A program made the position numbers and the translations under genes. Of a stretch of DNA of 64,000 nucleotides, positions 1 through 10,897 are shown piece by piece. The notes beneath the pieces are model-generated. The model searched no databases and was not told where the DNA came from. It worked only from the letters and a program-made list of their open reading frames with translations. Source of the stretch: Amorphophallus konjac (Eukaryota > Streptophyta > Magnoliopsida > Alismatales > Araceae); contig CM040125.1 in the NCBI GenBank assembly GCA_022559845.1, positions 292,316,200-292,380,199 on the forward strand. The letters are read 5' to 3'. Within the stretch, counting starts at the first letter, position 1, and each line of letters starts with the position of its first letter.

Positions 1-87
1 CACCATGCCAGCCTCCAAGGTACGGTGACGCTGCTCGACCGAGGAAACTAGAAAACTGCCCACAGAAAAGGAACCGGACTGACGAAG

Positions 88-3060
88 TCACGCACCGCGC
101 TCCTTCGCCCTCTGATACCGCTCCTCACTCTCCCGAAGTCTCCCCTCCGCCGTGCCAAGACTCAGCCGGAGCTCCGACACCTGGGCCACCAGAGCTCTCC
201 TCTCGTCCCAATCTCGATATCGCTCTGCCATCCTGTACTCCCTTTCTTTCTCCATGGTCTCCCTATCCCTCTCCCTCTCTCTCTCTAGAGTCTCCCTATC
301 CCACTCCCTCTCTCTCTCCATGGTCTCCCTATCCCTCTCCCTCTCCTCTCTCTCTCTCACCGCCTCCCTCCTCGACAGCTCGAGGGTGATCCGCAGATCC
401 AGCACGTCACGAGGGAGCTCCTCAGCCTCCCGTCGACGCTCCTCCTCCAGCTCCGCAATCCGGGCGTCACGCTCTGCCACCCAGGCATCGCGCTCTGCCA
501 CCCAGGCATCGCGCTCCTGCTCAGCACGAACAGCACGGGCCAGGGCCTCCCGAATCTCGGCCACCTGTCAAAGCACGCATGCACCGTAAGAGAACAGTGA
601 TAGAAGGAAAGCAGCTAGAAAAGGGTCGGGGCCAAGCAAACACTCACTCGAGCCTCGCGGTCACGCTCGGCCTCCTCAGCCCGAGCCACCGCGTACGCCA
701 GCTGCTCCTGGAGGGCAGAAACCTCCGGAGGAGGGCCCCGCGAACTGGAACCCGCTCCGCCAGCCATCCCGGCTGTCGCTGTCTGGTGGGCCCGCTGAAA
801 CACGGGGCAAACGTCAGTCAAAGGCTAAGCATCAAAAATCCAGGTCACAAAAAAATGCATCACATAAACTCACCAGGATCTCCAACTCCTGTCGGATGGC
901 CACCAACTGTCGCCTGGCGTCCGCCAACTGGGCCCGCAGGTCGGCGATCATGGTATCACGAGCATCCTGCATTACACATAAGTTAGTATCCCATGCATAT
1001 ACATATAGAAAGGTGGAGCAGTTTCATTTCACTTACCCCTGCCATACCACCCAAGGAGAGGCGGTCCCCGTACGTAGCTCGGTACCGTCTCATGTAGTCT
1101 GTGCTGTCCTGTACGTGGGACACCACTGGGACCCCGCCCTGCTGCCAGTCCTGGTACTGTGCTGGGAAGCGCGTGCGCCAGTCCACGATCTTCGCCTTCC
1201 CCTTGGTCTTCCGCCCGATGCGGGCCGGCCCATCTACATCGACCCACTCTTGGGCCAGCCCCAACGTCCTCATAACCAGCCTCAGCCGAAGCGGCTCGAT
1301 CTCGTTCAGGCAATGGACCCACACGTCCCGCCTGAAACGAGGAAGACCCGCTACAACCCAGGGCTGGCCAGCATCGCCCATGCCCAGGTAGGGCCTCCAC
1401 ACCACCTGCATCACCATACATACATCATGTTAGTTACCATTCAGTCACATGCATAAACACAAAAAAATCACACGCATCATACCATGGCCTCGGGATACTC
1501 GCTCAGCTCCCGACGAAGCGACGCCAGCTGGTAGCCGTGGGGTGCTGCAACCACGACCGGCCTCCACCGCCGCGCCAGAGGCACGGCCCTCCTGTTCCCA
1601 TGCCTAGCCCTCCCCATCGGGAAATAGTAATAGCTCCACACCTGCATCCATCATACATCATTAGTACAATAATTGCATATTTAACTGTAGTAATGCATAA
1701 ATAAAATGTTTACCTGGAGGAAAGGTGCGAAGCCACTGACTGTCGTCTCCTTCTCCGAAGTCTGGGAGAGATCAGCAATCAAATGGGCAAGCAGAGCCGC
1801 TCCCCACGCATAGTGTCCCACTCTGTCCAGATCGCCAAGATCCCGAGGAAACGGCAGTGGATGCCATCCCCCTTCGTCCCCAGCAGAAGGCGGCCCAGGA
1901 AGAAGAAAAGAAACCTCCGAAGGTCTAGATCCACCAGTTCCCGCTCACTCGGATCCTGGGTAAAAGCAGCGCGAGCGTCCCCCTCTAGTCGAGCCAAGAA
2001 CTCCGCTCCAGTCTCGCTAACCCGCTGGCGCGGGTCGACGAATCCGAGCGCCTCCATGATCTCCACTCGACCCACTACCCTGCTGTCTCTATCAGTCACA
2101 CTCGTCTCCAACCACAGCAGGTCCAGGGCGCTCTCTCGGTAGTCGGGGTAGGTGACCCCGCTGACTGCCTCTCCGTCAACTCGTAGCCCGGTGATCCGAG
2201 CCACGTCCTCCAGCGTCGGCACCATGTGCCCCCAGGGCATCAAAAATGCCCGGCTCGGTGCGTGCCACCGCTCCCTCAGTGCCTGGATAAGAGGAAGGTC
2301 GAGCCGGAAGGGCTCGATCCTAAGGAAAGCTCCAAAGCCCATGGCGTCCACACGCGCCCTCTGGAAATCCGGCAGCCCACGGTATGCTGCCACCACCAGG
2401 GACCAGCTAATCCGGCCCTTCATCACGCCCTGCAAACCACAAAACCAACAAAGAACACATCAGCATCATGAACAGTAATAAACAATAACACTGTATATAT
2501 ACTACTTATTCTTTTTATTTTTACTTTTTTAAAAATATTTATATTTTCTTGTGGAGGCGTCCAACGCCCTGGACGCTTCCTTCCAATTTACTTTTTTTCT
2601 TTTTTAGAAAAAACCCAAAAACCAAAACAAAATTTATTAATAATATGTATATTTTTATGGAGGCGTCCATGGCCTAAGACGCCTCCTTATTTTTTAATTT
2701 TATTTTATTATTTACGTAAATTAATAAATAAACAATAAAAGAAAAAGAAAATATTGAGGCGTCCAGGCCCCTGGACGCCTCCTTTCCCCCACTACCCGGC
2801 CTTCTCTCAGCCTCTCGCCCGTCCGTTTAGCCTATTAAACCACAGAGTGAAAGTTCCGAAGGGCTTACCGGGTCGTGATCATCCTCTCCTGCGTCGCCAG
2901 CATCCGCGGCGGCCTCCGCGGCCAGAAGCGGCACCTCCATCTCCTCCTCCGCAGCAATCTCCTCTGCTACGGCCTCCTCAGCATCGTCTCTCAGTCTCCT
3001 CGGACGACGAGCCCGTCGTTTACGCTTGTCTCCACCTCGGCTCGGGCCTCCTAACTCCAT
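88..3060 (-). CDS. Plant mobile domain (PMD/MAIN-like) protein with C-terminal coiled coil, seven exons
   Basis: I reconstruct seven exons on the minus strand: 3060-2869, 2429-1714, 1641-1483, 1405-1037, 966-874, 794-648 and 564-88. Every junction has GT-AG ends and every intron is phase 0. Exon 1 encodes a basic, nuclear-signal-like stretch (KRKRRARRPRRLR) and an acidic tail. Exons 2-4 read as the PMD fold (FLRIEPFRLDLPLIQALRER, then WGAALLAHL and later YLGMGDAG). Exons 5-7 are charged and helical, ending in RERE/DRETMERE repeats that predict a long coiled coil of about 150 residues. Exon 2 needs one extra base in a run of five C (1868-1872) to stay in frame; with it the exon is 717 bp and joins exon 3 in phase. 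The product would be about 717 aa. PMD proteins occur both in transposons and as the silencing factors MAIN/MAIL; the role here is unknown. The stop is TGA at 88. Confidence 0.78.
2553..2782. repeat. Three GC-rich palindromes inside PMD intron 1
   Basis: Copies lie at 2553-2580, 2659-2686 and 2756-2782, about 100 bp apart in AT-rich DNA. The ideal half-site is GGAGGCGTCCAGG followed directly or after two bases by its reverse complement. The first two copies have mismatches in one arm; the third is nearly perfect. They lie in intron 1 (2430-2868), so they could fold as hairpins in the pre-mRNA. Confidence 0.9.
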
Positions 3061-3140
3061 TGGGACGAAGAATGGGTTTGTCTGGTTTGACCGGATCGTT
3101 TGAATGAACAGTAAGTGAGTAGGGGGGGGAGCCCCCCCCT

Positions 3141-3148
3141 CTATATAG
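3141..3148 (-). promoter_or_regulatory. TATA box of the PMD gene
   Basis: The minus strand reads CTATATAG here, about 80 bp upstream of the exon 1 ATG (3060), and is followed by G- and C-runs. A palindrome array begins 14 bp upstream of it at 3163. The spacing to the ATG suits a plant core promoter with a short 5' leader. The call rests on motif and position only. Confidence 0.6.
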
Positions 3149-3162
3149 ATTGATCTTTAATT

Positions 3163-3377
3163 GGGGCGTCCAGGCGCCTGGACGCCCCCACCTTTTTTAT
3201 TTTTTTTAAAATTCAAAAAAACGTAGGGGCGTCCAGGCGCCTGGACGCCCCCAAAACAAAAAATCAAAAAATAAAAAAATAAAAAATTAGGGGCGTCCAC
3301 GACCCTGGACGCCCCCAAAAAAATTTTTGAAAAAAAATTATAAAAAAATAGGGGCGTCCAGGCCTCTGGACGCCCCC
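3163..3377. repeat. Four palindromes directly upstream of the PMD TATA box
   Basis: Copies at 3163-3189, 3226-3252, 3290-3316 and 3351-3377 repeat every 61-64 bp. This cluster uses the form GGGGCGTCCAGG plus its inverse; copies 1 and 2 are essentially perfect palindromes. Spacers are A/T-rich runs. The array occupies the position of a proximal promoter for the PMD gene. The gap 3189-3555 holds nothing else recognisable. Confidence 0.92.
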
Positions 3378-3555
3378 ATAATAAAAAATAATAAAAAATA
3401 TAATAAAAAGAAAAAAGGGGTTAGAGTATGTATATAATCCAAACAAAAGAAAAAAAAGAAAGAAAAAGAAAAACCACAAAAAAGATAATAATTAAGGGGA
3501 CGGGGGTCCGAAACATCCAAATGCCAGATTTTATTCCATCAGAAAGCAGAATGAG

Positions 3556-4964
3556 CTACATCAGGGGTTTAGGCGCCTTAGGCCTTAACTTCCCCAGTTC
3601 GGTTACATAAGCCCTCCACGGCTCGCATTCTTCCACCACGTGCGCTAATGCCTTTCCCGCAACACTTGTCTTCCAGGGAGCTTTAATGGCCTTCGCTTCC
3701 TTCGCGTCCGCTTCAGTGCCCAACTCCCTCTTCTTCAAAGGAACGATGCCAGTCGGTGGCGGGAACGAATGGCGTGGGATGCCAATCTGGAGGCAGCACC
3801 GATGCGCGTTGTAAAGAACAAACTCGGTCGCGCCGATCAGTTGAAGATCAACTTTGGGGGAAGGCCTCATGAGGAGATCAAGCGAAAGTAAACATGCCGG
3901 TGCGCAAGTAAAGAAGCCTTGTGTCACGGTGCGGAAGTGAGACCGCCAGTCTTCACGTTTCTTCAGCCACGGAACGCGGTTCACTACAGTACCACCGAAG
4001 CCTAACACGTCGGCTATGTGATGAAGAGGGCTTTGTTGGAAGAGTTTCGAAGCAGTTGGCATTCCCTCGCGGTGGTCGAATTTGAAGTGCAAATCAAGCC
4101 AGCAATTCAAGACAAGTGCGCAACCAAAAGGAGGCTTACCCATACTCGAGGCGGTAAGGCCGCTGTAAAGATAAGCAAGGACGGCGGGTCCCACCCTCTT
4201 TCCACTCCAGATTCCGCGAATGGCACTTAGTTGATCCTCCTCCACTATGTTGTCGGTATGAGGAAACAAGAGAGCACCCGCCAGACAGATAGTGAACCCC
4301 TTCATGATTCCCTCCAAATAGTCATCATCTGGTGACCCTCTCAGGGCGTCCATGACCCACTCCGCGAGCTTTTGGAGATCGATCCCCTTTTGAGTACGGA
4401 CCTTTCGGGCTGCGTCGGGCGGCATAAAGCTTCCAAGGACACTTTCAGAAGTCCCCCGTGTCAGCATCCGCATAGCCTTCACCTTCCCGTCACTCTTGAA
4501 TTTCTTCAAACCAAGCAGAAGTTCCACCTCCTCGAGGAGGATGGTCACCTCGAAGGTCGGGAAAATAAAAGTGTGGGTCTGGGGATGCCAGATCTCCACT
4601 AGCGCGCCCATAGCCGCCCAGTCCATACGAATCTTCTCGTAATGTTTGGCGTGAATAAGGAGCCCCTGCAGATGCCACTTCGAGAGTATGGCCCTCATGC
4701 CAATGGAAATATTGGAAGTTAGCTTTGAAAGCCATGGCAGTTTGGAAAACTTCCTCGGGCCTGGGAAGAGTGGATATGGCTGGAAGAGGAAAGAAAGAAG
4801 AAATGAAGGAAGTAAGAAGAAGGTTCACATGGAGAATCTGAAAAGAGTCGGCTTACCATATGCGACATGATCATCCCACTCAGATGACCCTCGAGGTCAG
4901 AAAGTTACCTAATCTCACTGCTAGGCCTGCTCCTCTTCATAACGCGGGAAGACTCTCCTTCCAT
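3556..4964 (-). CDS. DUF7745/plant mobile domain-like protein, two exons, one premature stop
   Basis: Exon 1 runs 4964-4857 (donor ATG|GTAAGC) and exon 2 runs 4779-3556 (acceptor CTTCCAG); both junctions are phase 0, giving about 443 aa. Exon 1 contains one in-frame TAA near residue 20, which is one C-to-T change from a Gln codon. Exon 2 has the PMD-like line MGALVEIWHPQTHTFIFP followed by a long helical region with KGFTICLAGALLFPH and FGCALVLNCW, the pattern I associate with DUF7745. The C-terminus is lysine-rich and ends KAPKPLM. The gene lies between two palindrome arrays whose promoters face away from it. Related domains are common in plant transposons and in predicted host genes, so this may be a captured gene. 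Function is unknown. Confidence 0.65.
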
Positions 4965-5053
4965 CCTGAAATCTCTAGATTCTCCTCTCCTTCCTCTCCT
5001 GAGCTTCCAAAACCCACCTTGGTGCATTTGAATGAACTAGCCTAAGGGGAGTT

Positions 5054-5060
5054 CTTATAG
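5054..5060 (-). promoter_or_regulatory. Candidate TATA box for the DUF7745-like gene
   Basis: The minus strand reads CTATAAG about 90 bp upstream of the proposed ATG at 4964. No palindrome lies near it, unlike the other two TATA boxes in this region. Confidence 0.35.
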
Positions 5061-6403
5061 GAAGGGTAGGGCGCTACAGGATAGAACATGTCACATCAGT
5101 GGTCATTGTCAAGATTTTGTCTGGATCTCCTTTGTACTGTGGTGCGATTCTGCTGTGATTCTGCTACTTTCTGATGTTGCTAACCTTTGCTAGTCTGTGC
5201 AGGTTTTACTAACGGAGGTCTTTGTCCTATCTCATGTCCCACCTTTCATTGGTTGGTCCCACCTTGTCATGCATCGTAGTATATGATACGTACGCTACTA
5301 GAACATGTCAAGGACCTTGCGGCCCGAACGAATCTGGGATTTGAGTTCCCCTTCAACAAAAATGGTGATGATCCCGGAGGAATTTGGGTTGTACGGATAG
5401 GCCATTGATTTGTGGTAGCATGGGGATGACGGTTCCGTTCAGTGAGTTGGTACGTGGATAAACGGGCCCAGCCCAGTGTCGGCTCACCGGATCGGTATCC
5501 TGACCCGTCCTTCACAAGTTGACAATATTATCCTTGGCTATTTTCTATTTTAGTTTGCTTTAAATTTTTCTTTAAACCCATCATGCATTCATATAGGACT
5601 TTGATTTATTGCGGAAGATCATTCAAGTGATTCGATTGTGAAAGCCGGTGTGTTTCAATTCCCACAAATATGAGATATTCCACTCCGAATGAAATACTGA
5701 GTTTCCTTGAGACAACCCTACGCTGCTCTTCCAAAGGAGACCCTTGTTTGGACAGACCCTCAGATATTCCTTTACTTTTTTGACCCACCTTGGCCGCAGC
5801 ACTTCCACATTGGCTGGTAACCGCTCCCCAAAGGTGAAACCTCAGGTTTATGACCCAGGTACTTCCACACCGAGAAGTTGGTCCCCTTTTGTTTCGTGCC
5901 TGAGCGCACATCTCACCCTCCCTTATTTGATCTCCGTCCAAGCAATCGTCAATATTTGAAAGACCTTCTGCAAGGTCGCCTCATTGAAACTCCAGAAAAG
6001 ATTCCAAACAGTTACGTCACAAGCGTGTCTCGTCACACCTTGGCATCAACTTATCAGTCCGCTCCCACTTCATTTCACTCCACTTCGATACCATTCCACT
6101 ACGTGTCGCTCCCTTGCAAAGCAGACGCCAAGGCGGGGCAGCTGTAGACACGCCATTCTTGACGTCTCCTGAGAAAGTCTCATATTACTATACAACGCCC
6201 CGCAACGACTTACGCATTTTGAATCGCTCGAGTGCTTCCTTTTCTTGGGTCTTCTTCTGCCTTTTTTGGCATCCGGAATCGTCTCGTCACGGCATTCGGA
6301 CGACATCAACACCAGTCGGACGCATCAAGAGGTTCCGGAATCAAGAAGGGGGTCTACCGGGCGGCCGCCGACGCCTGATTTGAGGACCCGGGTGGGTCTT
6401 AAT
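5061..6403. other. Intergenic DNA, no supported gene
   Basis: Only short unconvincing open frames occur here. Two similar phrases around ACTTCCACA appear near 5803 and 5859. Base composition is mixed, without the poly-A/T spacers of the neighbouring arrays. I recognise no gene, RNA or transposon end. Confidence 0.5.
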
Positions 6404-7028
6404 GGGGGCGTCCAGGCCCCTGGACGCCCCCATCTTTTTAATTTATTTTATTTTTTTCTCAGGGCCCAAAAATAAATAAAAAAATATATATTTTAATGGA
6501 GGCGTCCAGGCCCCTGGACGCCTCCATAAAAACTAATAATAATAAATATTTATAAAATGCCAGTTGGGATAAAAAAACATAATAAAAAAATATATATATT
6601 AATGGAGGCGTCCAGGCCCCTGGACGCCTCCATAAAAACAAATATAAAAAAATCAAAATGCCAGCCCTGGTATAAAAGATAAAAGAAAAATAAAAAATAA
6701 TATAATTTTGGAGGCGTCCAGGCCCCTGGACGCCTCCATCAAATCCATCACGGGCGCTGGCCACCGAACGACGGTTTGTCGTGTGTGAAAAATCCAAGTT
6801 TTGAAGACGTCCAGCCACTTGGACGCGCCCATTTCTTAATCACGAGGCGCCGCTCACAAAACCACACGTTGTGCCAAACCGCGTGCGGCCGTGAGCAGTA
6901 TTCGGTGGACCTGTTAGAGGCGTCCGGGACCCTGGACGCCCCCACAAAAGTATTCCAAAAAATATATAAAAATAGAATAAAATATTATTTCGGCCCTGAT
7001 GGAGGTGTCCAGTGTCCTGGACGCCTCC
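6404..7028. repeat. Seven palindromes upstream of the TATA box at 7042
   Basis: Copies start near 6404, 6498, 6604, 6710, 6805, 6917 and 7001, spaced 84-112 bp. The first four are near-perfect (GGAGGCGTCCAGG, two bases, inverse); 6805, 6917 and 7001 are degenerate. Copies 6498-6710 are embedded in a ~106-bp tandem unit that also repeats AAAATGCCAG. The last copy ends 13 bp before a TATA box, the same geometry as at 3163. Confidence 0.92.
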
Positions 7029-7041
7029 ACCCTCCGGAGCT

Positions 7042-7051
7042 CTATAAATAG
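7042..7051 (+). promoter_or_regulatory. Core promoter (TATA box) facing right
   Basis: CTATAAATAG lies 13 bp after the last palindrome and is followed by AGG and a C-run, resembling the PMD promoter at 3141-3148 read on the other strand. No long ORF follows for 1.2 kb, so any transcript would start with a long leader or be non-coding. Confidence 0.55.
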
Positions 7052-7680
7052 AGGCCCACCCCCTCAGTTCTAGGGGAGCTTAGAAGTGATCCGATAGGCT
7101 GCCGGAGCCCAGAGGCTACGGAGTCATTTTCTAACCCGTGGGTTCTTTTGTAGGTGGAGGTTCTGCCGGCTTCTCGGGTGCTCACGCTCGCGAGAGGAAG
7201 GTCGTCTTCATCCACCGCGCTTCCACGTCGTCCCCACGCTGCCGGAGCTCCGCCGGATTTCACCATCGGCACATCCAATAAGCCAATTCTTTCCTTTTCT
7301 TCGTAGTTCTTTTGCATTCATCATCTTGCATCCCCTATCCCCCTTTATAAGGGCGCCTTTTCTTATACACTTCTTACATCCATCATCTCATTTCCCTCCT
7401 ACTCGAGTCCGAGAGGGGTTTAAAAGATAACACCAACCAGGTGTGTGTCTTGCCATCATTTCATCATTTTTATCGCAAGGATTTGAATACTACACCTCCA
7501 TCTTTCTAATCCACTTGTCATTTGTTTGTCGTTGTTTTGTAAGGGTAGCCGAGGAAAGCCCTCTCCGTCGACCGGCCGGAGGGAGAGGAAGAAGCAACCC
7601 GTCATCTCCCGCTCTTGAGGTAGGCGCGATCACCCTCTTATTTTGGGGTCTTTCGGCCCCTGGCGATCACATCTTATTTT
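7052..7680 (+). other. Putative transcribed leader, no supported ORF
   Basis: This stretch follows the TATA box at 7042. It has GC-rich pieces (7150-7260), CT-rich pieces (7320-7410) and possible splice-like GTAGG/AGGTG contexts, but no reading frame that looks coding. It may be a promoter leader or an old LTR U5. Confidence 0.35.
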
Positions 7681-8141
7681 CGAGGCCGCGGCGAGTCACT
7701 TCCCCAATGGCCGTTTAAATTTCCGTTCTTATATTCTCTTTATACTCTGTTATATTCTGCTCATATTCTCGAGGCTGCGGTGAGTCACTTCCCCAATGGC
7801 CGTTTAAATTCCCGTTCTTATATGTTATATTATTATCTATTCGTGTTCTCGAGGCCGCGGCGAGTCACTTCCCCAATGGCCGTTTAAATTCACGTTCTTA
7901 TATGTTATATTCTTATCTGTTTGTGTTCTCGAGGCCGCGGCGAGTCACTTCCCCAATGGCCGTTTAAATTCTCGACTCTTTGTATTCTCTCTATATTCTA
8001 TCATCTTATTATCTGCTCATATTCTCGAGGCCGCGGCGAGTCACTTCCCCAATGGCCGTTTCAATTCTTATTATTTGATTTTCGCACCATTCCCGTCCCC
8101 CCGAGGCCGCGGCGAGTCACTTCCCGCTATGGACGTTTAAA
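7681..8141. repeat. Six-copy tandem repeat with a 41-bp conserved core
   Basis: Cores start at 7681, 7770, 7850, 7930, 8026 and 8102, so the period is 76-96 bp. The core begins CGAGGCCGCGGCGAGTCACT and continues with TTCCCCAATGGCCGTTTAAA. Spacers are T-rich and variable. Copy 2 has TGAGTCA, a GCN4/bZIP-type sequence; the others have CGAGTCA. Copies 2-5 share the ATTCTC or GTTCTC lead-in. Confidence 0.9.
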
Positions 8142-8304
8142 CCCCATATTTTGCTATATCACACTTGTCCCGCTCGTCCCGCCGGAGCAATCTCCCGTGG
8201 TGGCCCCTTCTCTCTCTTCTCTTATTTCTGTGTTGTAGCAAAACAAACAACAAAAAAGAGGAGCCCGCGCGCGCTCCGCATCTTCTCCGCTCTTTCCCGA
8301 ACCG

Positions 8305-10897
8305 CGTGACGTCGCTCACACCAAGTCCTCCCTGAGATATGGGTCTGCAAATAGTGTCCCAGGATCTCCAATGTCTTTTTTTCCCTTTTGGTGAAGAGCC
8401 CCAGAAAGAATTAGCAAATGCCTGCTCCAACAGAAGGTGTGTACCAGAGTGTAGAGGTGCAGTGGTTATGGAATAAATGGGAATAGAAGTGAGAACATGT
8501 TTAATCAGAGTCAACTTAGCACCTTGGTACAGGAGACTGGATTTCCAACCTGAAATCCTTTTTTGTATGGAAAGTATGATACCAGCATAATGAACTTTTT
8601 TGCTTCGACCTAGAGCCAGTGGGAATCCTAAATATTTAAGTGGAAAGCTGTGTCTGGTGAAACCAGTGAGGCTGGTTATCCGATTGGCAATGGATGTATT
8701 TGTCTTAGGATGCAGGAGAAAGCCACTCTTACTGGTGTTGATCAGCTGACCGGAGCCCCTTTCATATGAGTGTAGCAGCTTCATTAAATTCTTGACAGAA
8801 GTGATGCTGGCCTTACTGAAAATCAAAATATCATCTGCAAATAGTAAATGAGAGACAGCGGGGCACCTCCTTGGCCCTTGGAAGCTGTCAATTTGTCTAT
8901 TTATCTGAGCTACTTTCAAAGATCTGCTCAAACTTTCCTCAGTTATGATAAATAAAGAGGGGGCAATAGGATCACCCTGTCGAACACCCCTAGATGACTG
9001 AAAAAAACCAGCAACATCACCATTCAGTAAAACAGAGAACCAACAGTTCTGGATCAGCTTGCTAATCAGCTGGATAAAAGACTGACTGAAGCAAAATTTA
9101 TGCATAACAGCAAAAAGAAAGTCCCATTCAAGTCTGTCATAGGCTTTGGCCATGTCTAATTTGAAAATGATGTTCTTCCCTCTGGTTTTTCTGCCTAGTT
9201 CCTGAGTCAAGTCTTGAGCTAGAGCAATATTTTCGGTTATGTGTCTCCCTTTGACAAAAGCAGACTGTTCTTGAGAAATAATATTTGGAAGGATAGCAGC
9301 CAACCTTTTATTGACAATGGAAGAAATGACGTTATAAAAGAAATTGCAGAGACTGATCGGTCTGTAATCAGAGATATCCACTGCACTTGGTTTTTTTGGA
9401 ATAAGAGCAATTAAAGTTGATGACACAAACCTTGGGAGAGGCTGAGAACTTGTGAATGCCTCTTGAACAGCACTGATAATCACATGAGAAATGATTGGCC
9501 AAGCTGTTTGGAAAAAAGCACCCGTGAAACCATCCGGCCCTGGGGCACTGTCAGCAGAGAGAGCGAAGACAGAGTCCTTTATTTCCAATTCAGAAGGGAT
9601 AGCACACAGTATAGAATTTTCTTGCTGAGAAACTAAGTTTGGAATACAGTTTAGGAAGGATTCTTCTATGAAATGCTGTTGGGACGAGAATGCAGATTGA
9701 AAGTGAGTAACAGCAGAGCTCTTCATTTCTTCATGATCTGAAATTAGCATACCAGCTGAATTTCAGAGTTGAGAAATAAATTGTTTATTTCTTTTGACCT
9801 TAGTCGAAGTATGGAAAAATTTTGTGTTTCTATCCCCCTCCTTTAGCCATCTAATTCCAGACTTTTGTCGCCAAAAGCATTCCTCATGTAACAATCTTCC
9901 TGCTAGGAGGGATTTGGCCTGCTCTAGGATGTTGTGGTTTTCCAAGGATGGCTGCATATCACAAGAGTGCTCAGCCTTTAGAACTGCATCCTCTGCTGCC
10001 AACAAATTTAGATGGACATGGCCAAATGTCTGTTTGTTCCAGTTTCGAAGCATACCCTTCAAGTATTTAAGCTTCAAGTATAGAGTGGACATAGGGGAGG
10101 AAGCCAAGGGACTGGTGTTCCAACAGGTATTAACATCCATAAGAAATCTGTCATGCAAAGTCCACATTTTCTGAAAATAAAAATGGCTCTTGAATAAGTT
10201 CTTGGTTAGTAGTTTCACCAGAAGGGGTGCATGATCAGATGCTTCCCTGGACAAATGTTCCACTGAAATATATAGGAAAGGTAGTTTGCCACTCTGAATT
10301 AATAAGAACCCTATCCAGCCGAGCCCAAATACCATGCCTCCCAGATTGGTTATTATGCCATGTATACTGAGAGCCCATGAAACCTGCATCAAAAAGAGCA
10401 CAATCTGATACACAATCAAGAAATTCTGAGATAGCTCCCAAATTGGGTGGGTTACCACCAATTTTTTCATCCACTGTCATAATGCAATTAAAGTCTCCAG
10501 CAACTAGCCACGGCCCTGAAATTTGAGAGTGAACTGATATAAGGGATGTCCACAAAGGTTGCCTCTCCTGTATAGAGCATTTAGCATAGACAAAGGATAG
10601 ATGAAAGAGCGGCCAAACAGATCCAGTTTGAGTGAGTGTAATTTGCTGCTCATCAGAATTGAGAATGGAAAAGTTCAGGGAGTCTCTCCATAGAATCCAA
10701 ATGTGAGCCATATCATCACCATTAGCAAAACAGTTACTCATACCTAATTTCCTGCATATGAAGTGCATTCTACTGACAGGAATTTTAGGTTCCAACACAA
10801 CAATGCAATCAATTTTGTATGTCTTAATAAGAAATTTTACCCTCCCAACAGAGGTATCGTTTCCAATTCCTCTTATATTCCATATGATGAGCTTCAT
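8305..10897 (-). pseudogene. LINE ORF2: endonuclease and reverse transcriptase, broken and incomplete
   Basis: The N-terminal APE-type endonuclease (10897-10250) shows MKLIIWNIRGIG, VVLEPKI, GDFNCI and ARLDRVL, with the SDHAPL motif following in another frame; a frameshift lies near 10255. The linker carries the plant LINE motif RWLKEGDRNTKFFH (about 9820). The RT domain (9750-8305) has SAPGPDGF, FKLDMAKAYDRLEW, GVRQGDPIAPSLF and the catalytic FADD in HLLFADDILIF. A TGA near 9763 interrupts the frame and is one C-to-T step from CGA (Arg). The frame then runs from GGLGVSDV into unrelated sequence near 8305, so the end of the open frame (to 8137) is not LINE protein. It would have nicked target DNA and copied LINE RNA. 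Confidence 0.88.

Noticed and set aside
152..589. Ser/Arg-rich plus-strand ORF opposite the PMD last exon
   Set aside because: It is the complement of a charged coiled-coil repeat and lacks any start or promoter context.
7681..8141. CRISPR-like spacing of a conserved core and variable spacers
   Set aside because: The spacers are T-rich and mutually similar, the core is 41 bp without a CRISPR-type hairpin, no cas genes exist, and the DNA is plant nuclear.
8137..8304. C-terminal extension of the LINE RT frame to 8137
   Set aside because: The frame runs by chance through the truncation point into the tandem-repeat region; it is not LINE sequence.
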